Below, piece by piece: positions 11,722 to 24,662 of a DNA stretch of 64,000 bases (positions are counted from its first letter, which is position 1; each line of letters starts with the position of its first letter). The stretch is from Piper betle. Lineage: Eukaryota > Streptophyta > Magnoliopsida > Piperales > Piperaceae. The stretch is taken from NCBI GenBank assembly GCA_033002965.1, contig JAURVB010003560.1, forward strand, positions 39,335-103,334, read 5' to 3'. The notes beneath the pieces are model-generated. The model ran no database searches. It was not told the origin of the DNA and saw only the letters and a list, made by a program, of their open reading frames with translations. The translations under genes and the position numbers were made by a program.

Positions 11722-13335
11722 AGTTGGTATCAGAGCCATGTCTGGGTCAATTGAGATGGAAGACTTTTGTTTTGAGCCAAGTGTGTGGAGCTGTCCTTAG
11801 CCAAGTTGACAGGTATTTCATTTGATATTTTTTTCAGTGTTTATAGAAATTATGAAATGGATATAAGATCTTGATTTTAGTAGATACTAGAATGGATCTT
11901 ATAGGCATGCCATGATAAGAATAGGGACACACCTTTGCTTTTACTGTGCCAAAAATTTGGACTACTTAAGAGTGTCTTCATGCTCAATTAGCTGAGGTTG
12001 AGTTGGATGGTGACCAGGAATAACTAGAACTTTGGCAACCCCATGACAGCATTTGCTCATCATTCGCATGTCACCACTATGATCTAGACACCCTCCAGAT
12101 CAGGCACACATGGTTGGATAGCCTAAGTCGAGTTGATAGCAGTTACCTTTGATGCGACAAACACATGGAGTAAGACATGTCAGAGACAGTAGTGGGTTCA
12201 CTAAGTAAATGATTAGAATCAGATCTTCAGTAGTTGGAAGCACAACCACCATCCTTATATTGCTCTACCATCGACTGAGTGGAGCAGTTATTGTGGATGT
12301 AAGGGCCAAGTAGTTACCTCACCTTACAAGAGGATAACTACTTGATGATGTTCCTAGCATTGCATAGAGGCCACATATCATAATTTTGGTGCAAAGTTGG
12401 ATCAGAGATTGAGGACAAGATATAACTACGTTAACATAATCAGAGCAGAGGAAAGTTAAGTGCACTAGAATTATTTGGATGTGATGGCACATAATTGACT
12501 TCACCAGCCATCTTGCATACCGTCGCCTTGACTTGGCATCCTTGGGTCAAATTTGTATTGCAAGATAGTCTTAGTGATAGTCTTATGGGGATCATCAGAC
12601 AGTGTTAGTGAGTCTTCTAAGGATGTATATGGACAGAGTAAGAGATCATGATAGTATGATATCCAGATAGGATGACCATAATGGTTAGATTGTTCAGTAA
12701 GTGTAACAGCATACATGTGACCCACAACCAGGGTTCTACAAATGATATGGTTAGAAAATGATTAGATATGTAGTTTAACACATTTAGAGTTTGGCCTAGC
12801 TAGAGAGATATATTTGACTCGTATTAGAATTTTAACATAGATGATTAGTTTAGTGAGGGAGCATCCATTAGGGAGACAGTGTTTTCCTTGTGCTTCATTA
12901 GCACGATTAGGTCCTTACCTTGAAACATAGGATTTAGCCTTTACCATGAGTATAGGAGGTACCTTCGTGGTATTGTATAGGACTTACAGTGCAGGTAGCC
13001 GATGATAGATTAGTCTGAAGCAGACAACTACACCCAAGCTTGGGAGCAACGTAGACAGAGACTTCAGTTAGACCGGATCATGTTGACTAGATAAAGGGAC
13101 ATCAGTGTATGCTCATCTTGACTTATAATTTTGCTTGAAAGTCTACCATAGTGGTAGTAGTCATGTAAGTCAAGATTAGTACTACAAATCGGTACACGAC
13201 GGCAGGTCACACACCACTGAAGAACGGACGAGACACATGTCAAACCTCACTATGAGTCCCTCTAAACTTGAGGAGAGATAGTGGTTCTTTAGGTCATTTG
13301 AACCCCATCCGTTTATAAGTGCATATCTAGTACGG
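11722..13335 (+). mobile_element. LARD internal region, second piece, non-coding
   Basis: This is homologous to 9541-10605 at its start and to the reverse complement of 42180-44434 over most of its length. No open frame of convincing length and no gag or pol motif is present. It ends where the sequence switches into LTR D near 13336. Confidence 0.7.
11724..11737 (+). other. Second primer-binding site, tRNA-iMet type
   Basis: ttggtatcagagcc, an exact match to the usual iMet primer-site motif, lies two bases after truncated LTR C. Confidence 0.85.
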
Positions 13336-13358
13336 ATCGTTATGTGTACTAAATTATG

Positions 13359-13402
<44 letters not shown>

Positions 13403-14792
13403 ATGTGTATGTTATTATTTATTTGTATTTAATTATGTATTCTTGTATTGCATGACTATGAAATTATTAAGTTTGTTTATTTATTTAATTATTTAATTAT
13501 TATATATTTATTTATATGTTTACTAACACGACTATACATTGATATTTACTCGTATTTACCCATATATTTATATAGTATAATTATATTATTATTTTATGAT
13601 TAGAGTAATGTTCTTGTTTATGTATTTATTATTTATCTAATTATTTATGAGTACATTTTCTTATTTATTGATTTATTTATTATTATGTCTCGATTTTCTT
13701 GGCACATGTTTAGTATATGTTTGTTACCATTCTTTTCTTTATTAAGATGCATTGATAATATGAGCACACATTACGAGCATGCATCATATATAGATGTTAG
13801 TATTTTACTTATTAGTGGGTTCCGATGTAGGTTTCGAAGTTCGAGCTCGTCGTTGATGTGTCTATATGCATGGAGCTTGGACCACAAGTCCGTAGGACTC
13901 TCCCACTCTGCTTGACTCATTGTGTGTTGAGTTTAATTGTGTTTTATACCTAGGATGACATTGGCAGCGTTTTATTGCATCCTTCCGATGTCAGGCCACT
14001 TAGCTGTCTTTTCTACACATGTTTAATAAAACTACAAGGATGAGATCCCTATTTTGGTTTTCGAACTGAAGCTCAAGAAATGTATGATACAAGCCTCTTC
14101 CCTAAGCCTATTATATAAGTACGTGCATTTTGATGGATTTTACAAATAAGAGAATGAGTGGTACAAAGATATGTATGGATCGCACTAGTACTCCTTTGAT
14201 CCCTGAGGTAGTGCAGTGTGTGAATGTACTGAGTAATGTAGCACATTTTCGAAATTCGTGGTAATAACTTAACTATTTCTTTCGCCACTAGAGTACCGTG
14301 GCGGGTGATATAGAAGATGTGAGGGCGTAAGCGTTATATATATGAATATGATTATGAGCTACGCATGCGAGCCGTCACTTGCTTAAATATGTTTGCTTAC
14401 CGCCCAGTGTGAGGCAATCTTGAAGTTTCGTAAATTTTCATGGGTAATGGAATGCCCATTTGCCAGTTTTTATTAGTTATTTTTCATACCAGTAACTTTT
14501 GTTATTAATGTTAATATATGTAGGTCTTGCAATCTTGAGTCGACTTTGGTAGGAGGATACATAAACACTACACACACTTGAGCTCAGTGCAGTTATTTAT
14601 TTCTTAATTTTATTTATATTTGATGTGTTTTGAAGTGTATTTAATGGCAAATTCCATTCTCATGACACTAAAAAGGTTGTTTCGATCTATTTTATCAATT
14701 GAGTCATACCGACCGACAACTTTAAACATGACTCGGCTTGATCACAATATTTCTGATTCGGCTCTTAAGTGAACCGAAATTGGGGTGTTACA
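13336..14792 (+). mobile_element. Truncated LARD LTR D with right terminus
   Basis: It starts at the equivalent of about 8045 of LTR B, including the TA run at 13366-13397, and ends ggggtgttaca at 14792. The adjoining ctatc (14793-14797) matches the five bases left of LTR B. Confidence 0.75.
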
Positions 14793-16129
14793 CTATCTAT
14801 ATTCTAACTCATAAATTAATAATCTAGTTTATGTCTCATCAACTATATAATATAGTTAGAATTGTGAGCCACATAATAATTTATTAATTCTGCCAAAAAT
14901 AAATATAATCATATCTATTAATCTGCCCAAAGTGTTCATGAATAATTTATGTATTTACTAAAATTAATTTATCATTCTCATAGCAAATAATGACTATAAG
15001 TTGATAAATTAACACAACACAAAACTAATGCCTTATTTATTAGATAACATTTTAAAAGTTTTATACTCATATAATGGTTGTACTAGATATGTAATATGAT
15101 TGAGTAATTAATATCACAATAGTTAATTTAAATTGTACATTGGGTGGGACATTATATATAATCAATCATTATATTATTCCCAAATAAACCTTTTTGTCTT
15201 AATTTATAACGTTAATACTGATCTACATAGCTTAAAATGAAGAAGAGAAATATTAACTAGTTAATTAATAACAAACTTGGATAAGTTACATCCTAAAAGA
15301 ACTAACAAGTACTACAATCACATTACTAACTTACTTAATTAGGCTTGCACTTAACATGATTTTTTCTCATATGCAATCAAATTAACCTAGTGACCCAACA
15401 ATTCAAACAAGCAGAAAAACACAAACCAAACAAACTAGTTTGTTAATTCATTTTTAATTTTTATCATGAAGATCTAGGAGTCAACAAACCAAAATGAGAG
15501 CAAGCAATAATTAATGACATTATAATTAGATATTAACAATTTATCAAACATAAGTGTAATAAATGAAATGTGATTATCAGACATGTAATCAACGTTCAAT
15601 ATAATACTAATATTAATTTACATACATATGAATAATGAATTAACGCTAATAATACTTATCATAATACAAAATAGTAATAATATTAATATTAATTAATTCA
15701 AATAGGGAAATTAATCATAATATTAATAAACACTAATGATTCATTTAATTCACAAAACAATAAGAAGTAGAAAAATAAATAAAAATAGAATGTCAAAAGA
15801 AAAAATAGGTATAGCTTCCCACTAAAAAATTCATATAACGATGTGTAAGAATAAGAATCAAGCAGCCATATGACAAACATGCACATTAAACAAAAAGAAA
15901 TCAAACATATCTTCACAATTAAAAGAAATTTAAAAAAAACAAAGAGATGCATGTATAAAAAGAGGAGAAAATAAACAAAAAGAGAGAAAAGAAAGGATAC
16001 CAAGAAAGGGGGAAAGTAGAGGATTAGAGGAGGTCCATGTTAGAAGGAAGGGAGAAGAGAAGAAAAGGTGACGATGGTGAAAAATGTGAAGACTCACCCA
16101 AAAAGGGTCTGAAAATCTCCTTCATATCT
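14793..16129. other. AT-rich spacer, no gene seen
   Basis: This is single-copy-looking AT-rich sequence after the target duplication. The 101-codon minus-strand ORF at 15698-16003 is Phe/Leu/Tyr-rich because of base composition and has no family resemblance. I see no RNA gene. Confidence 0.6.
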
Positions 16130-18780
16130 TGTAAAACCCCAGTTTTGGTTTAGGTTTTTATCCAATTTTAGTTTTGTCCAGTTTGGGCAGTCTATAGTCG
16201 ATTCGAGTGAGCTCAAGCTAGAATAACTTTAAGATTATAAGTATGAGGCCCAGATGGCCATATAAACATTTTATGGAGGTTGAGTATACCTGACATGCAT
16301 ATGATTATTTTAGTTATGATACATTAGAGCATGAGTTCATAGTGTATACACGAAGTATACATATGTTTTTTATGAGTTAGCCAGGATTTTAGCCCTAGAT
16401 CTAGGTCATTCCAACATTTAGTAGTCATTTGGGATTTTTTGGGCATTTCATTTGCATGCAGCATAGGAATTTCAAATCACTAGATTGTGCCTGTGTGGGC
16501 CCAGGTTGATTGAGTTCAAGGTTCGAGACTCATTTAACCTTCTTGCCTCGATTTCTGCCTATAAAGTCACTTTTAAGACTTGAGTCAGTTTTGACTTTGG
16601 ACGTTTAGATCGTGCCACATGGCAAGATCTGAGCCGTCCACATCAGCCATGGCTTCACCATTTTATATTTCCAAAAAATTGTCACGGTTTTAAAATTCAC
16701 ACCCTTTAACGCTGCCACCACTTCGACTAGTCGCCGATGAGTCTCTACCTCGCCCCCGGCCACCGGATCAGTACGCCTGTGACCACTTCACGGTCAAATA
16801 TTAGTCTATACCCCTGATCGCCACCAGCACCGCTACAGGCTCCATCGATGACGACTTTTTTGTTGTCGGTTTTCGCTGCCGCCACCACCCATTCGGGTCG
16901 TTTTCCAGCGCTGGCGAGTGTCCTCTAGCAAAGCCAACCACCTTGACAGCTTCCCCTTGTTAAAATCTACGGTTTAGGACTGACACCAACCATTGCTGCG
17001 ACCGCAATCGCCGCAAGTGACGTCGTGGCACCCAACGGTGATCCGCCCCCTTTCTTGCCAATTTATGCCTAGCCGATAGCCGGAACTTGCCAATCGTCAC
17101 CGCCATCACCTTCCCCATCCTCCCCTCTGCCGATGGCTGGAACTTGCCAGACCCCAGCCATGCCACCGCCGGTGTTTTCTGGCTACGGGCACTGCCACCG
17201 CCTTCCAGCCGGTTTACACGGTTCGCTTTCACTTACCTGCATTCGTGTCCACTTGCCCGCGTTTGCTTTTGCCTGATCATGCCCAAAACTGTCAGTCCAT
17301 ATCCATGCCCATGTCCATCAACCTAGCCGATCCAGCCCAATAGTTTATTTAACCCAAACCATGTTGACTAAGCCCAATCCGGTTTGGTTTAGCTTGGTTT
17401 GGTCTGGTTCAACTCGTTTTTGGCCGTTTCTCAACCGTTTTTGGTAATTCGAAAACCCCTACATTAGTTTAGATGCATATTCATATTGTTGAACATATTT
17501 GGATGTTATGAGTATTTTTTTTATTAATTATTTTATTTATTTATTTATGATTATTCATTTTTGTTATTTATATTTTTGTTGACTATGATGAATGATTATG
17601 TGACTAATTATTGTTCTTGATAATGTATTTATTCATAAATAATTTTTTTGTTCATATTTATTTTATTTTATTTATTTAATTGATTGATTATTAAATATTT
17701 TCTTACTTGTGTTATTATTTATACATATTTAGTCGTATGCTCGTATATTTGATATTTATATTATTATTCTTTATGATTAATTAATATTAGTCATTTTTTT
17801 ATTTCTTTGTTTATTTGATTATTTATATATTTACTAACACGAATATATATGATATTTACTTATGTTTAACCGAGTATTCACATAGTATAATTACATTATT
17901 ATTTTATGATTAGGGTATTATTTATGTTCATGTATTTATTGTTTATCTAATTATCTATGGGTACATTTATTTGTTTAATTAATTATTTATTATTTATTAT
18001 TATTATTATTATGTCTCGATTTACGTGCCAGGTGTTTAGTTGTAGGCTTGTTAGCACTATTTTTTTTATTAGGATGTGTAGATAATATGAGCAAATACCA
18101 CGAGCATACATCATATAGAAATGTTAGTATTTTATGTAGTGGTGGGTTTTGATATAAGGTTCGGAGTCCGAGCTAGCCGTAGATGTGCAGATACGCATTG
18201 AGCTTGGTCCATAGGTCCGTAGGACTCTCCCTCTCTACTTGACTCCTTGCGTGTCAAGTTTAATTGTGTTTTATACGTAGGATGACATCAACAACATTTT
18301 ATTGCGTCCCTTCGATATTAAGCCATTTAGCTATGTTATTGGTTTTTGAACTGAAGCTCAAGAAATGTATGATACAAACCTCTTCCCTAAGCCTATTATA
18401 TAAATACACACATTTTTACGGATTTTATGAATAAAAGAATGAGTAGTATGAAGATATATGTGGACCACACTAGTACTCCTTTAAACCTTGAGGTAGTATG
18501 GTGTATGAGGGTATTACGTAATGTAGTGTATTTCTGGAATTTATGACACTAACTTAACTGTTTCTTTTGCCACTCGAGTACCATGGCGGGTGATATAGAA
18601 GATGTGCAAGGATAAGTGTTGTAAGTATGAATATGATTATGAGTCGTGCGTGCGAGCCGGTACTTGCTTAAATATGTTTGCTTACCGTCCGGTGTAATGG
18701 AATATCTATTTGCCAGTTTGTATTATTGACATTTTTAATATAATATATATAAGTCTTGTATATCCTTAATTGATTTTGGA
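16130..18780 (+). mobile_element. Truncated LARD LTR E
   Basis: It begins TGTAAAACCCC like LTR B and follows it through the U3-like part, the CCG-rich island (about 16690-17330) and the AT-rich tract. It fades out at about 18780, lacking the last ~270 bp. No primer site or target duplication is seen. It lies about 0.5 kb upstream of the LIFEGUARD gene. Confidence 0.75.
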
Positions 18781-19142
18781 ACCTAAATTAACTAAGCAAA
18801 ATTTTAATTAAATAATATTTAAGACTCGTTGTAAGATTTATAAAACTTAAATTAAATAACGTAGTTATTTTTGAGGTTTTACTACTAAATGCAGTTTTAA
18901 AATCCCACTTTGTAGTTATATTAAATTGATGACATTTTAATATAAAGAATGGTGTTCTTAATGTTTACGAGGAGAAAAGATGAGCAATTAAAGTGAATTT
19001 TTGAAATTGCGAGTAGTATTTTTCTTTCGGAATGCATTTAAATCGGATATGGTTAATGGCTTTTTGAACACTTACGTGCGAAGTAACCGCAGAGACGCGT
19101 CCCGAACCTTCTCTCCCTTTCCCCACGCTTCTTCCTTTCTTC

Positions 19143-19180
<38 letters not shown>

Positions 19181-19256
19181 ACCGTCTTCGTCTCCCACAG
19201 CAGTATTCGCACACAATTCTGTTGATAGCCCGTGTGCGGCGATCGATCATCGGCAA
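18781..19256 (+). promoter_or_regulatory. 5' flank and leader region of the LIFEGUARD gene
   Basis: This is the interval between the truncated LTR and the start codon. It contains a (TA)n run at 19146-19177 about 80 bp upstream of the ATG. The transcription start cannot be placed by eye, and I cannot distinguish a TATA box from the TA run. The overlapping ORFs here on both strands are artefacts of the repeat and of exon 1. Confidence 0.4.
19146..19177. repeat. (TA)n microsatellite upstream of LIFEGUARD
   Basis: About 16 TA units lie in the probable leader or core promoter region. Confidence 0.9.
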
Positions 19257-21571
19257 ATGTGGGGTGCGATGGGGAAGGACAACGACTTGGAGGCGGGGTT
19301 GGGTCACCGCCCTCTCTACCCGATGATGCTCGAGAGCCCCGAACTCCGGTGGTCCTTCATCCGCAAGGTCTACTCCATCCTCTCCATCCAACTCCTCCTC
19401 ACCGTTGCTGTCGCCGCCGTTATCGTCTCCGTCCACCCCATCGCCCGCTTCTTCGCCACCACCTCTGCTGGCCTCGCCCTCTACATCGTCATCATCATCC
19501 TCCCATTCATCGGTATGTTCTATCCGATACGATTGTTTTTTTTATATGCATACCGTTTTCATGTTCTTCGTGATCATACCATCGTCATCCTGCCCTGATT
19601 ATATATTTTCTTTTGATGTGATGTGGCTGTTTGTTGTATCTTTTTAGTTCAGCTGTGCCGTTTTCTTTGTGAACAGATTTCTTTCGTGCTAATTTTATGA
19701 ATGGGTGATTGTTGAGATTGAAAATGATTACTTTGCGATTTCGCTGAGTAGGGGTGATTAAGGTTGATTTCTATTTCCGTTATTGATCTTGGAGTTTAAT
19801 TGTATCGCAATCTTTGTGCGTTGAGATCTATCTAGGTAGTTGATCTTAGAATTCAATTGTATCCTGTTCTTCGTTAATCGGTGATACTTGGGGTCGGAAA
19901 TGGATCTAGGGTTTGATTTCTATTTTGGTTGTTGATCTTATAGTTTAATTATATCATACTCTTTGTGAATTGACTTCAATTTAGGTTGTTGTTCTTAGAG
20001 TCAAATTGTATCGTATTCTTTGTGAATTGATTTCTATTTAGGGTGTTGATCTTAGAGTTCAATTGTATCGTATTTTTTGTGAATTGATTTCTTGCGAGCT
20101 GTGGGGAGGGATATGGATAGAGTCAGAGATAGTTGGGAGTGGAAATGAACATAGGGATGTATTTTTTCTAGTTTTTTGATGTTCATCATAATCCAATCTA
20201 TTCATAAACAAAAATGCACTTCTATGCGTCTACTCTATGTGGGAGCGTTTTATTTTGTTGATCTTAGAGTTCAACTTTATGTGTGAAATGATTTCTTCAC
20301 GATTTATTTACAATTTCTTTGCAATTTCTTTACTGCTTACTTCGTGAGGTGGGAAAAGATAAGTAGGGGTGCTAGTTGAGATTGGTATTTTCACTGTATT
20401 GCTCACTTTTCGTAGGTGTTGTTTTTTTATGCAAAAAAGCTGCATTGTGTTATTGCATTTGCCTTATTTCTGTGTTTATTTTAGTAGTTTGGTGTTCAAT
20501 AGTATCCTATTGTCGTGAAATAGTTTTTAATATGCGATTTGCGTGACGAATTTAAAGAGTAAATATCTTTACTTCAAATTTCATGGTTTTGCTCTCATTA
20601 ATTAAATGGGCACACTTGTACAATTGCTTATGTTTGTTATAAAAACTTTATTGACTGGAAATGAATTCATTGCAATTATTTTAACTAGCTTGGTTGGATA
20701 AAGTGTGATGGGCGTAGTCAATATAATTGTTGATTCCTATTTAGGTTGGATGAGCAACTTGTATTTGTTCTTGGTGGTTGTTTTGATCTTAATTTTCATC
20801 TTGCAGCTCTTTGTCCTCTATTTCACTATCATCAGAGGCATCCCATCAACTTCATTCTGCTGGGCGTATTCACACTTGGCATAAGTTTTGCCATTGGAAT
20901 TACCTGTGCCTTCACGAGCGGTAATATGTCTGTTTTTATCCATCTTTGGTTGAGTTGAAAATGGTTTTATTATGAATATACTTAGAAGGTATTGTAGTGA
21001 TTATTTTGTCTAAAGATTAAAATGTCATTTGGGTAGCTATGTTAACAGAAGCTCATAGTGCCGTTTGGTCTTTTAGCCTGTGTACTGCTGGATCGCATGA
21101 TTTAATGAATGCTTCCGTCTTGTTCAGGGAAGGTAATACTTGAAGCAGCACTGCTGACAGCAGCAGTGGTGGTCAGCCTGACTCTCTACACATTCTGGGC
21201 AGCGAGAAGAGGCAAGGATTTCAGTTTCCTTGAGCCATTTCTTTTCGGTGCTCTCGTTGCCCTCCTTGTATTTGCCATCATCCAGGTAACCACTCATTAA
21301 GCATTTTATCTTATCTTTAAACATTAAAAAGAGGATGAAGTTAGTAAATTTAAGATGATTGCAGATGTTCTTCCCCATGGGAAAGGTCACTATCATGATC
21401 TATGGCTGTTTGGCTGCATTAGTGTTTGCGGGCTATATAGTATACGACACTGATAATTTGATCAAGCGATACACTTACGATGACTACATATGGGCTGCCA
21501 TATCGCTGTATTTGGATATCATCAATCTGTTCCAGATGCTGCTGTTGGTTTTCCGAGCATCAGATAGTTGA
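19257..21571 (+). CDS. LFG: LIFEGUARD / BAX-inhibitor-1-like membrane protein, four exons
   Basis: Exons are 19257-19512, 20807-20920, 21128-21285 and 21365-21571, giving 244 residues. All three introns are GT..AG and the phases agree (1, 1, 0). The protein belongs to the LIFEGUARD branch of the BI-1/TMBIM family: multi-pass membrane proteins of ER, Golgi or vacuole that moderate programmed cell death and affect calcium balance and pathogen response in plants. Seen here are the family hallmark ESPELRWSFIRKVY near residue 25, about seven hydrophobic segments, TLYTFWAARRG in the middle, and the C-terminal block YDTDNLIKRYTYDDYIWAA..LYLDIINLF ending ..FRASDS. The start is the first ATG; a second in-frame ATG follows at 19269 (residue 5) and could be used. 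Exon 1 is strongly GC-rich. No lesion is visible. It converges with the PITH gene. Confidence 0.93.
19783..20095 (+). repeat. Minisatellite in LIFEGUARD intron 1
   Basis: Imperfect repeats of about 57-60 bp, sometimes longer, are built around 'ttgatcttagagttcaat' and 'tttgtgaattgatttc'. Copies start near 19783, 19840, 19932, 19989 and 20045, with a stray partial copy near 20260. It lies entirely within the first intron. Confidence 0.75.
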
Positions 21572-22492
21572 AGGGGTTTGGGGGAAGGCGAAGTGGTTTT
21601 TTAAATACAATTGGAAGCAGAACATAAACTGAAAATATGATCCGTGGCAGTCTCTAGCAAGTAAATGTTTTTTTATTTAAAAAAAATGTTTTTGTAAGCA
21701 AGCAATGGATAGTATAGCAATCACAAAAGAGGTAGATTAGTTCTCTCCTTGAGCATTAGTAAGAGCATCTCCGTCTATTTAAAAATAAAATATTAAAAAT
21801 TCATCATATGTAAGTATTACCCTGATTGGTATAACCAACATCATCAATAGAAATGTAGACCGAAAGTTATGAAACTTACTTTCATCCACATTATGTTGGG
21901 TCATCGAAGGATCCATCATAGTGTTATCATTTTATGAGTTATAAACATCTTCGGCGTTGTATGTAGTGGGATGGTTGTACTGTGGCTGTTTACTTAACCT
22001 TATAACTCATAAGGAACAAGCAAGTATTTTAAAATATATAAGAAACTGTTGGACAAGGAAAGTAATATAAGAAATGTTCACACTAGAGAGCAAATATTAC
22101 TGGTATGGAGCATTCATAGAAAAGTACGAAATGTATTCAATAGCAAGAAAATCTATATTGACTTCGTAAATAGCCAGACAGTTTACCATTCGCAATAAAA
22201 AGCCGTTGTAGATTGGAACGAAGAATAGCATGGTGGTATATTTTTGCCTTTGATTGCTAAGCTTTGTCCATGGTAATCACAGATTTTAGAGAAACGAGGC
22301 TAAACAGTAGCTAGGAAATTAAAACGTGATCGGATAACATGTTTACAGAGATGTAGACAATCACATATATCCTATTGTATAGTTTTCCTTTTATTTCTTT
22401 CTCTGCACCAATAAATGGCAAAATTTTCTCTAAACCTTCCATGTCCATTGTCTATTCAGCTTCAATCATATTCAAATCCTCTGCTTTCATAA
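21572..22492. other. Convergent 3' intergenic region
   Basis: This separates the LIFEGUARD stop codon from the PITH stop codon on the other strand. A possible LIFEGUARD polyadenylation signal aataaa is at 21784-21789. No further gene is seen. Confidence 0.5.
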
Positions 22493-24635
22493 CTACATCG
22501 ATGAAAAACTTCTCTGGCAAAACAATATCTTCTTCAGACCCTTCATGTCAGTTGTTTCAACCCTGCACAACAATATCTTCAAAATTTTATACAGCAGCCC
22601 CACTGTAAAGAAAACCAAAACAAATAACAGGGAAGCCTAAATTCTCTGCCCTAAGATGCTCATCAGGTACATCTTAACCAGATCAAACTTAAAAAGAACC
22701 AAAGGTAACAAAAAAGATCATTTTGACATGGAGCGTCCTCACAATGAGGACTTACATAGAGAACATCACAATGACAATTAGAGCATTTAAAATTCAGTAC
22801 ATTCTCTTGAATGGATTTGGCAAGAGTAAGATAATTAAACAAGTTGCTCCTTCTCGACAAGGAATGTTACTAAAAATCTCTAACCAGGGAAAAAAAGGGC
22901 AATGGAGAAGAAATATATCTATATTGATATAAGAGAAACGTACAAATAGTCCAATCTTCTGAATTTTGGTGATGTCCTCTCCAGACTGATTGTCCTCAAT
23001 GAAGATAATCAAGCTGAAATCTATTTGATTGAATAAGAAAAATATTTGATAAAAAAAAACAAAGCCTGCTAATTAGCCTTACAAAGTCGTACCTACAAAC
23101 ATTTTGTAACTTGGCATACTTCAAGACAGCTGGCTTTCCCTGAAATGATATGCTTGTGTCATAGACGGGAAACATCTTCATCCAAAACTCAACCACAAAG
23201 CATGATCTCCACATGAGGCACTTAACAACGCAATTAAGAAATTTCATGAACACAAAGAAAAAAATAGACAAAGTCCTTCTCAAGTTTGTATGAATACAGA
23301 GACCAGATCAGCCAAATTGGTTCGGGTGGGCAATTAGGTCCCACATCAAATGAAACAAATGAGGTTTCTGCCTTGATTGTAATCTCTAAAAAAATTTCCT
23401 TCTTCCAACGTTGACCAGCATTTATCAGATGGAGCAAATGATAACCACCTCCCAAATCGTTGGGTTTCATCTTCTTCCTACCCTTGTCTATCGTGATTCC
23501 TATTCAATTATCTATTCTCCCGATCAAATCCTGATTTCATTAGCCATCAAATGGCTTCTACAATCTACATAGCACAGCAAATATGCATAATCAAGCACAA
23601 AAAAATTAGTAAAAGAAATAACTTATGTGGCTGTTCACCCAAAATTAGACATCTAACAGTTGTACCAGTACTTCTACTACTAGTATATCAAGCAATATCG
23701 ATCAAAAAACACAGAAAAGTCAGCTGTGGTATATTCCATAAATGTAACCTTGAGATTGTCTGATGATAAAACAAGCGAATCACTAGGAAAGTAATCATTG
23801 ACATTCCTGCAAAGCCATAATAAAGAACTAGTGCATAAATGTAAAGAAAATTGAAAATTTTCTGCATAAACAAACATTGCATGCTGCTAAAGGTCAGAAA
23901 CCCATACCTAAAGCGCATATGCTCTTTGTTTGCAAAAAGTTTTGACTGTACTGGGAGCTAATAATAAGAAAATAAACCCAAATTAAACCAGTGTAACCAA
24001 AAAAACTTGCAGAAGAAATTAGGAAAACATGTTAAAGGTAAAGATACAACTTAGATGATGTATGCAGCATTTAAAAACGAGCTTCTTAACAGTTTAGAGG
24101 ACAAATAATCCAATTTAAAACTTGCAATTTAAAAACTTGCATGAACTATAAAGTGCTTCTAGATAGGGAAATAATCCAATTTAAGAGTTACTACCACCAA
24201 TTACTACACTGATGGACAAATAAAATGCACACAGTTATATAAAGAGAAGAAGAGGCAAATGTAACAAGAAAAAAACAATCAATGATAGCAGGATTTGAGA
24301 TGGAAGAAAAAAGGACGAAAATCATGTTTTCACATGATTAGTAACGGATAGAGGACAAATTATCAAATAACAATCAAGTCCCAACATTATCAAATAAATT
24401 AGTAACGGATAGAGGACAAATTATATGCCTGCATTTTTAATTCCAACAGAACGGTTTGTCAAACAGTAAAATAGCTCTAGTTTTGCACATATTTGCCGAA
24501 TGGGTTGGATATACTCAATTATCATAGATAAAATTATATTACTTAATATTAACTATCAAAGACAGCCAGAATAATAGTGCATCAATGAACTAACTACAAA
24601 TTTTCATCCAAGAAGGAAAATTTAGTGCACACCAA

Positions 24636-24661
24636 ATATATATATATATATATATATATAA
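24636..24661. repeat. (TA)n microsatellite at the left edge of the retrotransposon
   Basis: A short TA run ends in the ataaa target duplication (24658-24662) of the element inserted in PITH intron 3. Confidence 0.85.
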
Positions 24662-24662
24662 A

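Larger units (their letters stand above)
6503..14792 (+). mobile_element. Rearranged LARD-type LTR element
   Basis: The order is full LTR (6503-9540), PBS and internal piece, truncated LTR (about 10606-11721), PBS and second internal piece, truncated LTR (about 13336-14792). ctatc lies on both sides (6498-6502 and 14793-14797). No gag or pol signal is visible in any frame of the internal pieces. The ~3-kb LTRs, tRNA-iMet primer site and non-coding interior fit a large retrotransposon derivative (LARD). The repeated LTR-PBS-interior order with truncations points to unequal recombination and deletion after insertion. Confidence 0.8.

Noticed and set aside
15698..16003. 101-codon hydrophobic ORF, minus strand
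   Set aside because: It is Phe/Leu/Tyr-rich because of AT composition, with no family resemblance and no supporting context.
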